DNA of 64,000 bases. It comes from Henningerozyma blattae CBS 6284 (lineage: Eukaryota; Ascomycota; Saccharomycetes; Saccharomycetales; Saccharomycetaceae). Under the pieces are notes generated by a model. That model had not been told where the DNA came from. It saw nothing but the letters and a program-made list of their open reading frames with translations, and did not search any database. Of this stretch, positions 30,664 to 41,836 are shown piece after piece. The DNA lies in assembly GCF_000315915.1 (NCBI RefSeq), contig NC_020185.1:2604001-2668000 (forward strand), written 5' to 3'. Made by a program: the position numbers and the translations under genes. How positions within the stretch are numbered: position 1 is the first letter of the stretch; every line of letters begins with the position of its first letter.

Positions 30664-31382
30664 TTAGCATTTGCTTAGAAATTAGAAGTGATTGATAGTC
30701 TAGCCTTGGCTACTTTTGTTATTATTGATAAGACTATTTTTTTTTAAAGCATCTATAGAAATAATATCTTTTAGATTCTCTAGAACTAATAACTTTCGGA
30801 GTAATATCCTCTTTCACCCAATATTCGGACTAAGAGTATTTATTATCTTGAAAAACTGATTGAATTATTAAATGTAATATCTTCAATAAAACTTATTTCC
30901 AACTAATTAAATATATTTAGATTATTCTTACAAAGTTGAAAAGGTATTTGTATTTCCACGGAGTTATTTATGTATATTACAACAATTCTTTAATTTTTTT
31001 TACATAATACGTATTTTATTTTATCATTTTTTTTTACTTTTTTTTTTAAGTCGTCTGTCATTTTTTTGAGATTTTTTTGATCACGTTTTCTGCAATTCTA
31101 AAAAGTGTACAACCCGTTTGCCACCTTAAAATAAAAACAAAGTAGCGATTAACCTAGTAGATATCTTATCTTCCCTTTCAAAAATAGATATAGATATTCC
31201 TACCACGTCGAAGCATTAATTATTCATTGTATTAACAGTTTATCAGTTTTTTACACTATTACTACAATTACTCCTGAGAAGCTCTTTTTTTTTGGTTTAG
31301 AAAACTAATCAAATTTTTAATATTTCGCAAGCAATATAGTTGCAAAACATTATCATTCAATTAATAATACTCATTCAAAATC
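30664..31382. other. Divergent promoter NBL1/RPN10
   Basis: AT-rich region with T-tracts near 31020-31080 and the PACE element at 31117-31125. No gene was seen. Confidence 0.55.
31117..31125 (-). promoter_or_regulatory. PACE, Rpn4-binding site (RPN10)
   Basis: TTTGCCACC is the exact complement of GGTGGCAAA, the proteasome-associated control element bound by Rpn4. It lies about 260 bp before RPN10, a proteasome gene. Confidence 0.88.
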
Positions 31383-32168
31383 ATGGTTTTAGAAGCTACT
31401 GCCCTAATTGTTGATAACTCAGAATATTCACGTAACGGTGATTTCACACGTACTCGTTACGAAGCTCAAATGGATGCAGTTGAATATATTTTCCAAGCTA
31501 AAAGAAATAGTAACCCTGAAAATACAATTGGTTTGATATCTGCAGCCGGTAATAATCCACAAGTTTTGTCAACTTTCACATCCGAGTATGGTAAGATTTT
31601 ACAAGGATTGAATGATATAAGCATTGATGGTTCGATATCTTTAAACACTGCCATACAAATTGCTGCATTAACTTTAAAACATCGTCAAAATAAATTACAA
31701 CATCAGCGTATCATTGTTTTTATTTGTTCACCAATTCAAGAACAAGAAGCTGATAACTTAACCAAATTAGCAAAGAAATTAAAAAAAAATAATATTGCCG
31801 TTGATTTAATAAATTTTGGTGAAACTGAAAAAAATACTGAAATACTTGAAAATTTCATTCAAATAGTTAATAATCCAAATGAAGAGGCCTCACATCTACT
31901 CTCAATCCCACGCGAATTAGCTAATTCTAAACTACTATATGAGCATATTGCATCCTCACCAATCATATTGTCAGAAGATGCTATGTCTAATGCAATGAGT
32001 GGTGGCTTTGGCGGTAATGACGATTCTGGATTCATGGATTTTGGTGTCGATCCATCTATGGATCCAGAATTAGCCATGGCTTTACGTCTATCAATGGAAG
32101 AAGAACAACAAAGACAGGAAAGATTGAGAAATCAAAATAACAATAACGATGGTAGTTCGGGCAATTGA
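31383..32168 (+). CDS. RPN10: 26S proteasome ubiquitin receptor Rpn10
   Basis: Regulatory-particle subunit that holds lid and base together and binds polyubiquitin. The von Willebrand A domain covers residues 1-190 and starts with the highly conserved VLEATALIVDNSEYSRNGDF. A ubiquitin-interacting motif lies near residues 222-243 (DPELAMALRLSMEEEQQRQ), preceded by GFMDFGVDPSM. The 261-residue length matches S. cerevisiae (268), and there is one UIM as in yeasts. The PACE site upstream fits Rpn4 control. Order NBL1-RPN10 is conserved with S. cerevisiae. Confidence 0.98.
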   Translation: MVLEATALIVDNSEYSRNGDFTRTRYEAQMDAVEYIFQAKRNSNPENTIGLISAAGNNPQVLSTFTSEYGKILQGLNDISIDGSISLNTAIQIAALTLKHRQNKLQHQRIIVFICSPIQEQEADNLTKLAKKLKKNNIAVDLINFGETEKNTEILENFIQIVNNPNEEASHLLSIPRELANSKLLYEHIASSPIILSEDAMSNAMSGGFGGNDDSGFMDFGVDPSMDPELAMALRLSMEEEQQRQERLRNQNNNNDGSSGN

Positions 32169-32604
32169 ATTTTACTGTAGTAAAATATTTCAACTACATA
32201 TGGTCTAGTTCAATTAAACTGGCTCAGATTATAGCATATATAACATGTGAACAAAATTAACCTAATTCAATTCATTACTGAATAATTATTTATTACTAGA
32301 TAATTATTGAATAACATAATGTTTTGAATAATCGTGAATAACTAAATTTTTTTTTTTTTTCATTTATGCATTATTTACTCTTTTATTCTATAATAAGTAG
32401 AATATTATTTTTAGATTTATTTTACAGCAATAATTTTTTTTTTTGATTTCCAATTAAGTAATCGTTTTGATTGGGTGCTATGTATAGAATCTCGCGTTTA
32501 AGTGTCTATTATATTAAAATTAGAATATGTTGTTTAATTAGCATTGGCATTTTCTAACAACTCACTTCATAAGAAGATATTTTAAAATTTGGAATAAATT
32601 CAAT
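32169..32604. other. Intergenic RPN10 to YJR142W homologue
   Basis: AT-rich with T-tracts near 32347-32360 and 32436-32445. No gene or site was seen. Confidence 0.5.
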
Positions 32605-33633
32605 ATGGTTAAGGTGGAAATACAAAATGATAAGGAAGTTATTGTTCGAGAATCAAACGAAGCCTTTTCCTTTTTAGATGTTATTAATAGCGTGGATAAT
32701 CTGCCACAAGATTACTTGAATTGCAAATCATTTAAATCGAATGTTTTTACTCTACAATCTCATACTGAAGTTCCCATCGGTTATATTCCAAAATTTGTTA
32801 TTAATGAATTTGAGAGCAACGTAGATAGCATTATCATAGATAATTTGTTTGAGATTTCAAAAGAAAATAAAACCGTCAGGTTCGTTTCAGAAACATTTGA
32901 TAAAAGGAATAAAGATTTGGATGTTTTAGCTAAATATCTATATAATAATTCCACAAATTTAAAAGAAATCAAAGGCTGGAGAAATGAAAAATATACTGTC
33001 TGGATCTCTAAAGGAAATCCATATATATTAGTTGAAAGGTCAATGGCAGGCTTATTAGGCATTATTACTTACGGAATTCATATTAATGGCTATATAAAAG
33101 ACCCTGCTACTGGCCAGTTAAAATTCTGGATCCCGAGAAGATCTTCTAAAAAGCAAACTTGGCCATCAATGTTAGATAATGTTGTTGCTGGTGGACTTTC
33201 ACATCCTTTTTCAATTTCAGAAACAGTTCTAAAGGAGGCAACTGAAGAAGCAAATTTATCACCAGATTTCGTAAAACAAAACATTAAAGCTGTAGGAGTA
33301 ACATCGTATTTTCACTATCCTGGAGAACTAGAGAAAGATACCTTCGACGACGAATCGAGTTTCATCGTGGGTGAAGTTGAGTACTTATATGACATTGAAT
33401 TTCCAATTAGCATTATACCAAAACCAAATGACGGAGAGGTTGAAGCTTTTAATTTATTTACTTTGCAACAAGTCGTTGAGTCTTTAAAGAAGCTAGAGTT
33501 TAAGCCAAATTGTGGTTTGATTATGGTTGAGTTTTTAATTAGACATGGATATATTAACCCTGATAATGAGCCTAATTTCTTAACTATTCAAAATAAAATA
33601 CATAGAACATTACCTTTTCCTGTTCGTAACTAA
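32605..33633 (+). CDS. Nudix hydrolase, YJR142W type
   Basis: Nudix-superfamily protein with the DUF4743 N-terminal extension, related to plant Nudix 20/24; the S. cerevisiae homologue YJR142W is reported to act on oxidised thiamine diphosphate. The length, 342 residues, equals that of YJR142W. The Nudix region starts near residue 130 and the box lies near 195-220: GGLSHPFSISETVLKEATEE retains the EA..EE core but departs from the classical spacing, as in this subfamily. The order YJR142W, PMT4, MGM101 and their strands are the same as in S. cerevisiae, which makes orthology firm. Confidence 0.9.
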   Translation: MVKVEIQNDKEVIVRESNEAFSFLDVINSVDNLPQDYLNCKSFKSNVFTLQSHTEVPIGYIPKFVINEFESNVDSIIIDNLFEISKENKTVRFVSETFDKRNKDLDVLAKYLYNNSTNLKEIKGWRNEKYTVWISKGNPYILVERSMAGLLGIITYGIHINGYIKDPATGQLKFWIPRRSSKKQTWPSMLDNVVAGGLSHPFSISETVLKEATEEANLSPDFVKQNIKAVGVTSYFHYPGELEKDTFDDESSFIVGEVEYLYDIEFPISIIPKPNDGEVEAFNLFTLQQVVESLKKLEFKPNCGLIMVEFLIRHGYINPDNEPNFLTIQNKIHRTLPFPVRN

Positions 33634-33829
33634 ATATTCAAGGTAAATTTTGAGTACTAGAAATGTTGTAACGTAACAGAAAAAGCATTGCTCATGTTTT
33701 AAAACGCAATAAATTGTAATTACATAGTTATGCGAGTACAGAGAGGAGGTGCTTAATTAATTATTATATATAATATAATTAATAAAAAGAAAAATTGTAT
33801 TGTAGAATTAACAATAAAAATTTCTTTAA

Positions 33830-36181
33830 TCAACTTTGCTTAATATAATTTAATTTAATATTAAACCATTGTCTTCTGATAAGAGCAGCTGAGTCTAACG
33901 AAATATCACCGTAAGATAATGGTGCAAAAAATATAAAACATGCCGTTAATCCGACCAACATTAATATTAGGAAGAATCCATAATATTTCAGATATAATTT
34001 TGGCTGGGCAAAAACAGTGTCACTATCTTCTCCCTCATCAACTTCAGGATTTGCATTTCTGCAATCAGTGAATATGGTTTCCCAAAGGGCACCGGTAAAT
34101 AGTGCAGCAATCAAATGAGCAGGCAAGTAATGGTGTAAAAATTTCTGACGAGCCATTAAATAGAATGGGAAGTAATGGAAACACCAGCCAGCAAACAGGT
34201 ACATTAAAGGACCATATATTTTGTCTCTAGTTAGTGCATTCAAAATGTAGACCCCACGTTGTCTAGAGATTAAATCAACAATAATAAGGCCTAGATAAAC
34301 AGCTAAAGAAATAATTTCAGCCCACCAACCAAATATGTTACCAATAAAGTAAATTTGAACTCTTTCTGAATCCTTTGTCCAGAATGAAACACCGCTCAGG
34401 GAACCAGGCCAAGAATAAGGTTGAGATGCGAATGGATGTTCAGAACTCAATTTGTTATTATGTTCAAACATTAAACGCTGTGCTTCCCACCATTTAGTGA
34501 GGAATGGTAATTTCTTAACTTGCTTTGGGATATAAACCAATCTGTCATCATTCAAGTTTGTAATTGAATTGATAAGCCAATTATTAGATGGCTCAGTGAC
34601 TTTCTTATTACCATTAACTTCTTGCTGATTTTCACCAGCCCATTCAGGTAAGTACACATCGTTGTGTGACCATAAAGCAACAGCAGTATCTACGTGGAAA
34701 AGACGGAATACTGTACCTCTTGTATTAACAATTCTATTTCCATCATTTTTCTTTAGTGCTTGTAACATAAATAAAGTTTGAGCATATTTAGAATCATTTG
34801 CGTCTTCTTCAGAAACTGTAACAATTTCTTCATTTGTTGGATAAAATGGTGAAGCAACATCATGAGCTAACAAATAAGTATTTGTGGCAACGTGTCTTAA
34901 TCTAATATGTTCATTCAAACGAACAGGTTGGCCAGTGGTAGATTCTAATTCCTTCGTTGGTAAAATTTCCCATTGATTAAAAACATCAGCAGCATCATCA
35001 GAAGTTGTAACGATTTGGCCTTGGGAAGATATTCTACCATCTTCATATCTTAGGGGATAATTGGCTAGATGGGAGTGTAAAAAAGTATTAGTATCTTTAT
35101 GCTCAAAGGTAACGATATCATAATAATTAACTTGTTTAGTTTCACGAGCCATTGGAGAGTCACTTAAAGTTTCTTGAAAATCAAATGACATGAAAGAATC
35201 ACCCGGGCCAGATTTTGTTAAAACAGAGAAGTGAACCCAAAACCAAAATAAATAAACCATAAATGGAGCCAGTATTAAGCCAGAAACTCTTCTAGTGAAA
35301 TGTTTAATGTAAGTTTTCATATTCAAACTAGCACGAATATCTAATAGTTGCCATAAATTAACAAGTACAGCAATGCCTACCATTACAAAAGTAAAAACAC
35401 CAACATATTTTGTTGAAATAACAAAGGATAAAGATAATCCAGTTAAATATAGCCAAAAGAACCAAGAATATGAGAATGGTGCCTTTAATTGAGCTTTATA
35501 GAAGCGAACATAACAGTAAATGCTAGCAGCTACAGAGATGATCAATGTAGCATCTAGCAATATTAATCTTGTTTCTACAATATGTGCATTATCTAAGGCG
35601 ACTAAAAACCCTGCAAATGCACAAGTGACTGCCTTAAAATTCATTTCTTTTAATGTATTAAACATAATTGGAACAGTTAAGGTACCTAATAATGCATTGA
35701 AACAACGATAAGCCAAGTAAGGAGCTGGATTTGTTTCATAACTATAACCAATTTCATCAAATTTGAAAGAACCATCATAACCACGTAAATAACCAATAAA
35801 TGCAATCAACATTTTAGCGAATGGTGGATGAACGTCAAAGAAATATGTTCTTTCTAAATAATATGAGGCGAATTTACCAAAATGGACTTCATCAAATACG
35901 ACTTCCTTTGGATACCAAATTTTATAAAATCTTACAATAAAAGCTACTAAAGTTACGATACTTCTCCATAGAGTATAATGCCATTCTGGAGCAGGTAATG
36001 GACTTGTTAGCCATCTTTCACCAATATATTTAAAATTATTATTTGATTTTGTAGCTAAAGTTTTATATTTCTTATCATCATCTAATTCTAACTTGTTTTC
36101 AATTGATTTTTCAGAATTTTGAGCCGATAAGTTATTATTACTATTGTTCTTACCTTTATGATTTCTCTTGATAACTGCCAT
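33830..36181 (-). CDS. PMT4: Dolichyl-phosphate-mannose protein O-mannosyltransferase Pmt4
   Basis: ER membrane enzyme that adds O-mannose to Ser/Thr-rich membrane proteins and acts as a homodimer. The start at 36181 gives MAVIKRNHKGK and 783 residues (S. cerevisiae 762); a longer frame exists only from a TTG at 36211. The catalytic loop is intact: PKEVVFDEVHFGKFASYYLE (Asp-Glu pair) then FFDVHPPFAKM. Three MIR repeats occupy the lumenal region, about residues 330-520 (for example LRHVATNTYLLAHDVASPF). Multiple hydrophobic helices flank them, and the end contains RQKFLHHYLPAHL. Substrates of this class include GPI-anchored Ser/Thr-rich proteins like the two adhesins in this window. Confidence 0.97.
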   Translation of the reverse strand: MAVIKRNHKGKNNSNNNLSAQNSEKSIENKLELDDDKKYKTLATKSNNNFKYIGERWLTSPLPAPEWHYTLWRSIVTLVAFIVRFYKIWYPKEVVFDEVHFGKFASYYLERTYFFDVHPPFAKMLIAFIGYLRGYDGSFKFDEIGYSYETNPAPYLAYRCFNALLGTLTVPIMFNTLKEMNFKAVTCAFAGFLVALDNAHIVETRLILLDATLIISVAASIYCYVRFYKAQLKAPFSYSWFFWLYLTGLSLSFVISTKYVGVFTFVMVGIAVLVNLWQLLDIRASLNMKTYIKHFTRRVSGLILAPFMVYLFWFWVHFSVLTKSGPGDSFMSFDFQETLSDSPMARETKQVNYYDIVTFEHKDTNTFLHSHLANYPLRYEDGRISSQGQIVTTSDDAADVFNQWEILPTKELESTTGQPVRLNEHIRLRHVATNTYLLAHDVASPFYPTNEEIVTVSEEDANDSKYAQTLFMLQALKKNDGNRIVNTRGTVFRLFHVDTAVALWSHNDVYLPEWAGENQQEVNGNKKVTEPSNNWLINSITNLNDDRLVYIPKQVKKLPFLTKWWEAQRLMFEHNNKLSSEHPFASQPYSWPGSLSGVSFWTKDSERVQIYFIGNIFGWWAEIISLAVYLGLIIVDLISRQRGVYILNALTRDKIYGPLMYLFAGWCFHYFPFYLMARQKFLHHYLPAHLIAALFTGALWETIFTDCRNANPEVDEGEDSDTVFAQPKLYLKYYGFFLILMLVGLTACFIFFAPLSYGDISLDSAALIRRQWFNIKLNYIKQS

Positions 36182-36989
36182 GATCAAACGATAAAATGTT
36201 GCATAAGACAACTCTGGAGTACAAGCAAAAAAAAACTATTATAATAATAATAATTACCACTAAATAAAATAAACAATCAACAAAGTGAAATATTATTAAA
36301 AAAAACATAAAAAAATTATTTTAATCTACCATTTGATTTGTATATTTTTTTTTTTTATTAAATGAAATTATATTACATCAATAAATTTCAATTTTTTGGT
36401 CATCTCGACAGAAACGCGATAAATGAAATCCATGGATATATAAGGAAAATGAACTAGAAGTATCAGTCTGTTCATTGTTTCAAAAATAGAAATTGCTACC
36501 AAATTTAACTTTTAATGCACTAATCTGGTATTGAGTAACTAAGGATATAATTAGTTTTGTTATTAAAACATAGCTACATAGAATGATTTCTATTAGGTAT
36601 TAAGGGTGTATATTCTTTATATTCTCTATATTCTATTCTTGATATTTTGTTTTTCATCTTTAAAAAGAAGAAAAAATGACAGTGTTAATATAATGTAGAA
36701 AAACATAGAAATCTTGAGACTTGTAGAAAGGCATTTTAATATGTCAATAGACCTCTAAGTGCATAATATTGGTAGCACTGCTTTGCCAGTGCTTTTGTAA
36801 GTCCTAAAAATTCAAGTTTACACGTGATCTACATTTTCTTATATACGTTATTAAGTATTTCATTCTTTTTTTATATAATTATTTATTTATTTTATTATTT
36901 TCTATAGAAAAAAGGTAAATAAAGAACTATAGTATATCTAACTTCTAAGGAGCCAGAAACAAAAGATAGAACTGAGATCAAAGCCAATA
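36182..36989. other. Divergent promoter PMT4/MGM101
   Basis: AT-rich region with an ATA repeat near 36240 and a CACGTG E-box at 36821-36826, about 165 bp before MGM101. No gene was seen. Confidence 0.5.
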
Positions 36990-37781
36990 ATGTATATGAG
37001 CAGTAGGTTTGTTCTACAATCTGTTAATAAAAGATGCTTTGGTACTAGTATTCGAGCATTTCAATTTGCTAAACCTACGACTACTTATAAATCACCAATA
37101 AGTTCAGTAAGAACCACTACATCTACTAGTACTGCAAGTTCAACAAGTGGATTTAAAAAACTCTCTGGTTATAATAAAAGTATCACTGATGTTATGGGCA
37201 AAAATGTCCTCGAAGACTTACCCTCTGAACCTGATATTGGCTTATCTAGCAATATAAATAATAGTATTGATTGGTACACTTCTTGGCATGGGCTAGGTTC
37301 CAAACCGTTCAGTAAAGAAATTCAGGAATCATTAAATGCCAAATTACAACCTCTAGATATTGAAATAAAGCCTGATGGATTAATTTATTTACCAGAAATC
37401 AAATATCGTCGAATCTTAAACAAGACTTTTGGTGCTGGTGGCTGGGGTCTTGTTCCGAGGTCAGAAACTATTGTTACGCCTAAACTTGTCACGAGAGAGT
37501 ATGCATTGGTCTGTCACGGCCAAATCGTCAGTATAGCAAGAGGTGAGCAGGACTACTTCAATGAAACTGGGATCCCAACTGCCACTGAAGGTTGCAAAAG
37601 TAATGCTCTGATGAGATGCTGCAAAGATCTGGGCATAGGGTCTGAATTATGGGATCCTACTTTTATCAAAACTTTTAAGAAAGAATATTGTGTCGACAAG
37701 TTCGTAGAGCATATCGCAACCAAGAAGAAGAAGAAGATCTGGCTGCGCAAGGACAGAAGTGTCGAATACCCCTACAAATAG
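36990..37781 (+). CDS. MGM101: Mitochondrial DNA repair/recombination protein Mgm101
   Basis: Rad52-related single-strand annealing protein of the mitochondrial nucleoid, required to keep mtDNA. The N-terminal ~65 residues are basic and Ser/Thr-rich ([18 protein letters not shown]), a mitochondrial presequence. The conserved core covers about residues 90-263: [37 protein letters not shown] and [20 protein letters not shown], ending in the basic tail [11 protein letters not shown]. The length, 263, is close to the S. cerevisiae 269. It follows PMT4 as in S. cerevisiae (YJR143C-YJR144W). Confidence 0.97.
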   Translation: MYMSSRFVLQSVNKRCFGTSIRAFQFAKPTTTYKSPISSVRTTTSTSTASSTSGFKKLSGYNKSITDVMGKNVLEDLPSEPDIGLSSNINNSIDWYTSWHGLGSKPFSKEIQESLNAKLQPLDIEIKPDGLIYLPEIKYRRILNKTFGAGGWGLVPRSETIVTPKLVTREYALVCHGQIVSIARGEQDYFNETGIPTATEGCKSNALMRCCKDLGIGSELWDPTFIKTFKKEYCVDKFVEHIATKKKKKIWLRKDRSVEYPYK

Positions 37782-38722
37782 TCTTTGTCGTTCATATTCC
37801 ACGTGTCTATCAAAATACTTATTAGCAATCAGTATAAGACCAGTGTATATCTATATATTTATCTACGTAACCATATTCCACTAACGAAATAAACATATAA
37901 AAATAGCACACATCTCAAGCTTCGAATCCACGATTATCGTAGAAGCCACTTTTTTTTAATTTTTCATTTTTTTTATTTCATTTTTTTTATTTCATTTTTT
38001 TCAGTGCCGTTTCCCGCGTGATTCGTCTTGCCTAATGCCATGAAATTTCAAATTCGTTGCCATTGAGCAATCTTTTCGTTTTGAACGGGAAAAGGAATTC
38101 GCCCTGAATCCAAGACAGTCTAAGTCTAGATGTTACGTTCTATGGAAAAAATAATAATCATCAGGTTAAATAATAATAACAGGATTAGAAACGTCATTCA
38201 ACTGATATCATGTTCCTATAGAACTCTGTAGCTAATACATTACACCTGAATCTAGTAACCACGGGCTAACATATAAAGGTGACAACGATTGCTGCATACT
38301 GCGTCGAGGTATTCAAGGATTTACAGGTGCTAGAGCTAGAGAGATCTCAACAAAGAACGAAAAATAGGTTATTGTTATTCAACTCTAACGTTGCTAATTA
38401 ACTTCATCTTTACTGCTTCAATACAATATTAAGCAGAGTTTTGCTTCTAGGATATATAGACGCAGTATACAAGAGGTTAGACCCTTTATTGAGATATTTG
38501 GAATTAATAACTCAGAGGTTGTTTGTTTTCCCTACTAACTTTTTTCCTTTTTTTTTAGAAAAAGACTTGAGTTTCAGCTTATAAATTGCCGTTGCTAGGA
38601 CAGTTAGTGTAACTGGCACGTTTTTTTTTCTTTTTTCAACTTCAATTTCAATTTCGAAAAATTTATAGATATTCCATCCAATTTGATAAAAAAAGTATAA
38701 CGTTATTAGATTATAAATAAGG
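37782..38722. other. Long upstream region and probable leader of SCH9
   Basis: T-rich tracts near 37950-38000 come first. From 38232 to 38722 there is no ATG on the plus strand, immediately after a 33-codon open frame at 38130-38231. This looks like a long 5' leader. No other gene was seen. Confidence 0.55.
38130..38231 (+). promoter_or_regulatory. Candidate upstream ORF in the SCH9 leader
   Basis: A 33-codon frame from ATG 38130 to TAG 38229-38231, rich in Ile, Asn and Arg, about 490 bp before SCH9. S. cerevisiae SCH9 mRNA is known to have a long leader with a small ORF. Whether this frame is transcribed or translated cannot be seen. Confidence 0.45.
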
Positions 38723-41632
38723 ATGATGAATTTTTTCTCCAAATCAAACAACACTTCGAAATCAGGAAGTAACGCCTCTTCGAATGCAAACTCCCAATCA
38801 AACTCAAACACTAATTCTACTACTACTCCAATCACTAATAAAACCATGTTTTTCCCCACCAATTTAACCTCTCATACAGCTACACCTACTACTGCATTGA
38901 CAGATAACCAATATGTGATGGGCTCAACGACAACGTCAAATTCAAATTCAAGCGGGATTGGAGATGGTATTTCGATATCAAATTCCATAACTTCATCTAC
39001 TGATTTCAATACTGCTTCTACTTCAGCTTCTACCTCTCATAACAATTATAATAATGGTAATCCTCAGGGAAATAACCCGAATTTCCATAATAACTCTAAT
39101 ATGAATCATCAGCCTGCCTCTATGATTATGAATGGTAATAACAATGGAAACAATTTTAATATCAATATTAATACAAATACATATGGTAATGTATCCGGAA
39201 CTGATACGAACCCTGTCTCTAATGTTAATAACTTAAGAGCTACTCAGAACAACAGTCCAATACTACAAGTAACATCTTCTCATCCAATGACATCTCAATT
39301 ATCGCAAGATCTGAAAAACGCATCATTAAACCATTTTAACAGTCAAAAGATAACTAATGCAAATAATTCAAATATCAATGGTAGTTCGAATATTGTGACG
39401 TCGATCACTAATCCAAATTTACCTTTGGAATCATCAGATATTCCAATTGGGAAATTACTAGTTACTATCGTTGAAGGTAGAAATTTGAAGATAAATTCAA
39501 ATTATTCACAGCCTTATGTGGTTTGTACTTTTGAAAGTTCAGAATTTATTTCCGAGGGTCCTTCAGAAACTACAGTCACGAATAATAATGATAATACTAA
39601 TGATAATAATAATAATATTAACGATACTACTAATAATGATAATAATAATAATAACTGTAATAATAATAATTCTAATAATAATAATACTAATAATAATAAT
39701 ACTACTAATAATAATAATATTAATAATAATCGTGATAATTTTGGTTCTACTACTTCGACAGCCACATCTAATACTATCACATCTAATACTAATAATTCCT
39801 CTCTTCTTGGTAAAAAAAAACCTTTATTTACAGATAGATCATCTTCTCAATTAGACAATATAACAATATCAAGAGAAGAAGCATCTTCTCCACTTCTGAC
39901 TAATCCTTGCATACGTAAGACAAGCAAAGATAGTAACACTATCACTGCTAATAACAGCATTAATAATAACACCGATAATAACGCTGTTCATGATACCCAT
40001 AATAATAATAATAAATTAAATTTAAATAATTCTACTAATAAGAATCTGGCCAATAATAAATTTAGTCAATCATCGGGAAACTTTAATGGCTCTGCAGTTT
40101 GGCACCACAATACTACGTTTGATGTGATTGGTACTCATTCGGAGTTAGACATATCAGTTTATGATGCTGCGCATAATGATATGTTTCTTGGTCAAGTTAG
40201 ACTTTTGCCTAATATTCATACTTTTAGCACTACATCAAGATCAAATGGATCAGCATCTAAAACATTCACCCAATGGTATCAAATTAAAAATAGCTTACTT
40301 AATCATAACCAACCATGTGGTGAAATTTTAATATCATGGAAATTTATTTCTACGAAGAAAAGACATTATGGGCCTGAAGATTTTGAAGTATTAAGATTGC
40401 TTGGTAAAGGTACCTTTGGTCAAGTTTATCAAGTTAAAAAGAAAGACACGCAGAGAATTTATGCTATGAAAGTTTTATCTAAAAAAGTTATTGTAAGAAA
40501 AAATGAAGTGGCGCATACTTTGGGAGAAAGAAATATTTTAGCTCATACGGCTACCAATTCATGTCCCTTTATTGTTAGTTTAAAGTTTTCATTTCAAACT
40601 CCAATAGATTTATATCTTGTTACAGATTATATGAGTGGGGGGGAATTATTTTGGCATTTACAAAAAGAAGGAAGATTTTCTGAAGATCGTGCCAAATTTT
40701 ATATTGCAGAATTAGTTGTTGCATTAGAATATTTACATGACAACGATATTGTTTATAGAGATTTAAAACCGGAAAATATTCTATTGGATGCTAATGGTAA
40801 TATTGCATTATGTGATTTTGGGTTATCTAAGGCTGATTTGAAAGATCGTACAAATACCTTTTGTGGTACTACGGAGTATTTGGCACCTGAATTATTGTTA
40901 GATGAAACTGGGTATACCAAGATGGTTGATTTTTGGTCATTGGGTGTATTAATATTCGAAATGTGTTGTGGTTGGTCACCATTTTTTGCAGAGGATAATC
41001 AAAAAATGTATCAAAAGATTGCATTTGGTAAAGTTAAATTTCCTAGAGATATTTTATCAGCAGAAGGGCGCTCATTTGTAAAAGGATTATTGAACCGTAA
41101 TCCTAATCATAGATTAGGTTCTGTGGATGATGGTAGAGAATTAAGAAGTCATCCATTTTTCAATGATATTGATTGGGAATTATTAAAACAGAAAAAAATC
41201 CAACCTCCTTTCAAACCTCATCTAACTTCAGAGACCGATACCTCTAATTTTGATCCTGAATTTACTCAAGCCTCAACATCATATATGAATAAATATAACC
41301 ATCAAAATATGGCTAATGCGACACCGTTATCGCCTGCCATGCAAGCCAAGTTTGCAGGTTTTACATTTGTGGATGAAACTATATTGAATGAACAATTCAA
41401 CCATTCTAATATGATGAACAGTTTAAATATTCGAAACAAATTCTTGCAAAATTCATATTTCATGGAACCTGGATCTTTCATCCCTGGTGATCCAAACTTA
41501 CCAGCCGATGAAGACGTTATCGACGAAGAAGATATAGATGTGGATGTTGACGAGGAAATGGGTTTACATTCGGATGATGATGATGATGAGCATATGGATG
41601 ATGAGTTTGTCAATGGACGATTTGAGATTTAA
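38723..41632 (+). CDS. SCH9: AGC protein kinase Sch9
   Basis: TORC1-controlled kinase, functional S6 kinase/Akt analogue, that links nutrients to ribosome synthesis, stress responses and ageing. The 969-residue protein (S. cerevisiae 824) has an Asn/Ser-rich N-terminus. A C2 domain starts near residue 243 (GKLLVTIVEGRNLKINSNYS) and is interrupted by a poly-Asn insertion. The kinase domain spans about 553-812: GKGTFGQVY, catalytic Lys583, YRDLKPEN and DFG. The activation-loop threonine for Pkh1/2 is Thr712 (NTFCGTTEYLAPE). The hydrophobic-motif threonine is Thr881 (FAGFTFVDE), the TORC1 site context. The acidic tail is Asp/Glu-rich. The extra length is Asn repeats encoded mainly by AAT. SKN7 follows, as in S. 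cerevisiae (YHR205W-YHR206W). Confidence 0.97.
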   Translation: MMNFFSKSNNTSKSGSNASSNANSQSNSNTNSTTTPITNKTMFFPTNLTSHTATPTTALTDNQYVMGSTTTSNSNSSGIGDGISISNSITSSTDFNTASTSASTSHNNYNNGNPQGNNPNFHNNSNMNHQPASMIMNGNNNGNNFNININTNTYGNVSGTDTNPVSNVNNLRATQNNSPILQVTSSHPMTSQLSQDLKNASLNHFNSQKITNANNSNINGSSNIVTSITNPNLPLESSDIPIGKLLVTIVEGRNLKINSNYSQPYVVCTFESSEFISEGPSETTVTNNNDNTNDNNNNINDTTNNDNNNNNCNNNNSNNNNTNNNNTTNNNNINNNRDNFGSTTSTATSNTITSNTNNSSLLGKKKPLFTDRSSSQLDNITISREEASSPLLTNPCIRKTSKDSNTITANNSINNNTDNNAVHDTHNNNNKLNLNNSTNKNLANNKFSQSSGNFNGSAVWHHNTTFDVIGTHSELDISVYDAAHNDMFLGQVRLLPNIHTFSTTSRSNGSASKTFTQWYQIKNSLLNHNQPCGEILISWKFISTKKRHYGPEDFEVLRLLGKGTFGQVYQVKKKDTQRIYAMKVLSKKVIVRKNEVAHTLGERNILAHTATNSCPFIVSLKFSFQTPIDLYLVTDYMSGGELFWHLQKEGRFSEDRAKFYIAELVVALEYLHDNDIVYRDLKPENILLDANGNIALCDFGLSKADLKDRTNTFCGTTEYLAPELLLDETGYTKMVDFWSLGVLIFEMCCGWSPFFAEDNQKMYQKIAFGKVKFPRDILSAEGRSFVKGLLNRNPNHRLGSVDDGRELRSHPFFNDIDWELLKQKKIQPPFKPHLTSETDTSNFDPEFTQASTSYMNKYNHQNMANATPLSPAMQAKFAGFTFVDETILNEQFNHSNMMNSLNIRNKFLQNSYFMEPGSFIPGDPNLPADEDVIDEEDIDVDVDEEMGLHSDDDDDEHMDDEFVNGRFEI
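39570..39745 (+). repeat. AAT-rich microsatellite coding poly-Asn in SCH9
   Basis: AAT/AAC triplets with scattered ACT/GAT, encoding Asn runs with Thr and Asp inside the C2 domain. It is a likely site of length variation between strains. Confidence 0.8.
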
Positions 41633-41836
41633 CAACATAGAAGGAGAGTTGATAAGAGTTTTTCAACAGAAATTTTAAATTCAAGTTAGCAGAATTATTC
41701 ATAAGATCACGAGATTACATTTTTGTGTTTTGTACCGTACTGCCGTTCCTAGTACGTGTCTATGTATTGTATATTATGTATATACCAATTTTATATATAC
41801 TTAAAGTAAAATGACGGGCTATATTCGATTTCGGTG

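Noticed and set aside
36182..36211. TTG-initiated N-terminal extension of PMT4
   Set aside because: The ATG at 36181 gives the expected Pmt4 N-terminus and length.
39514..39854. Hydrophobic Leu/Ile frames on both strands over the SCH9 Asn repeat
   Set aside because: They are alternate phases of AAT repeats.
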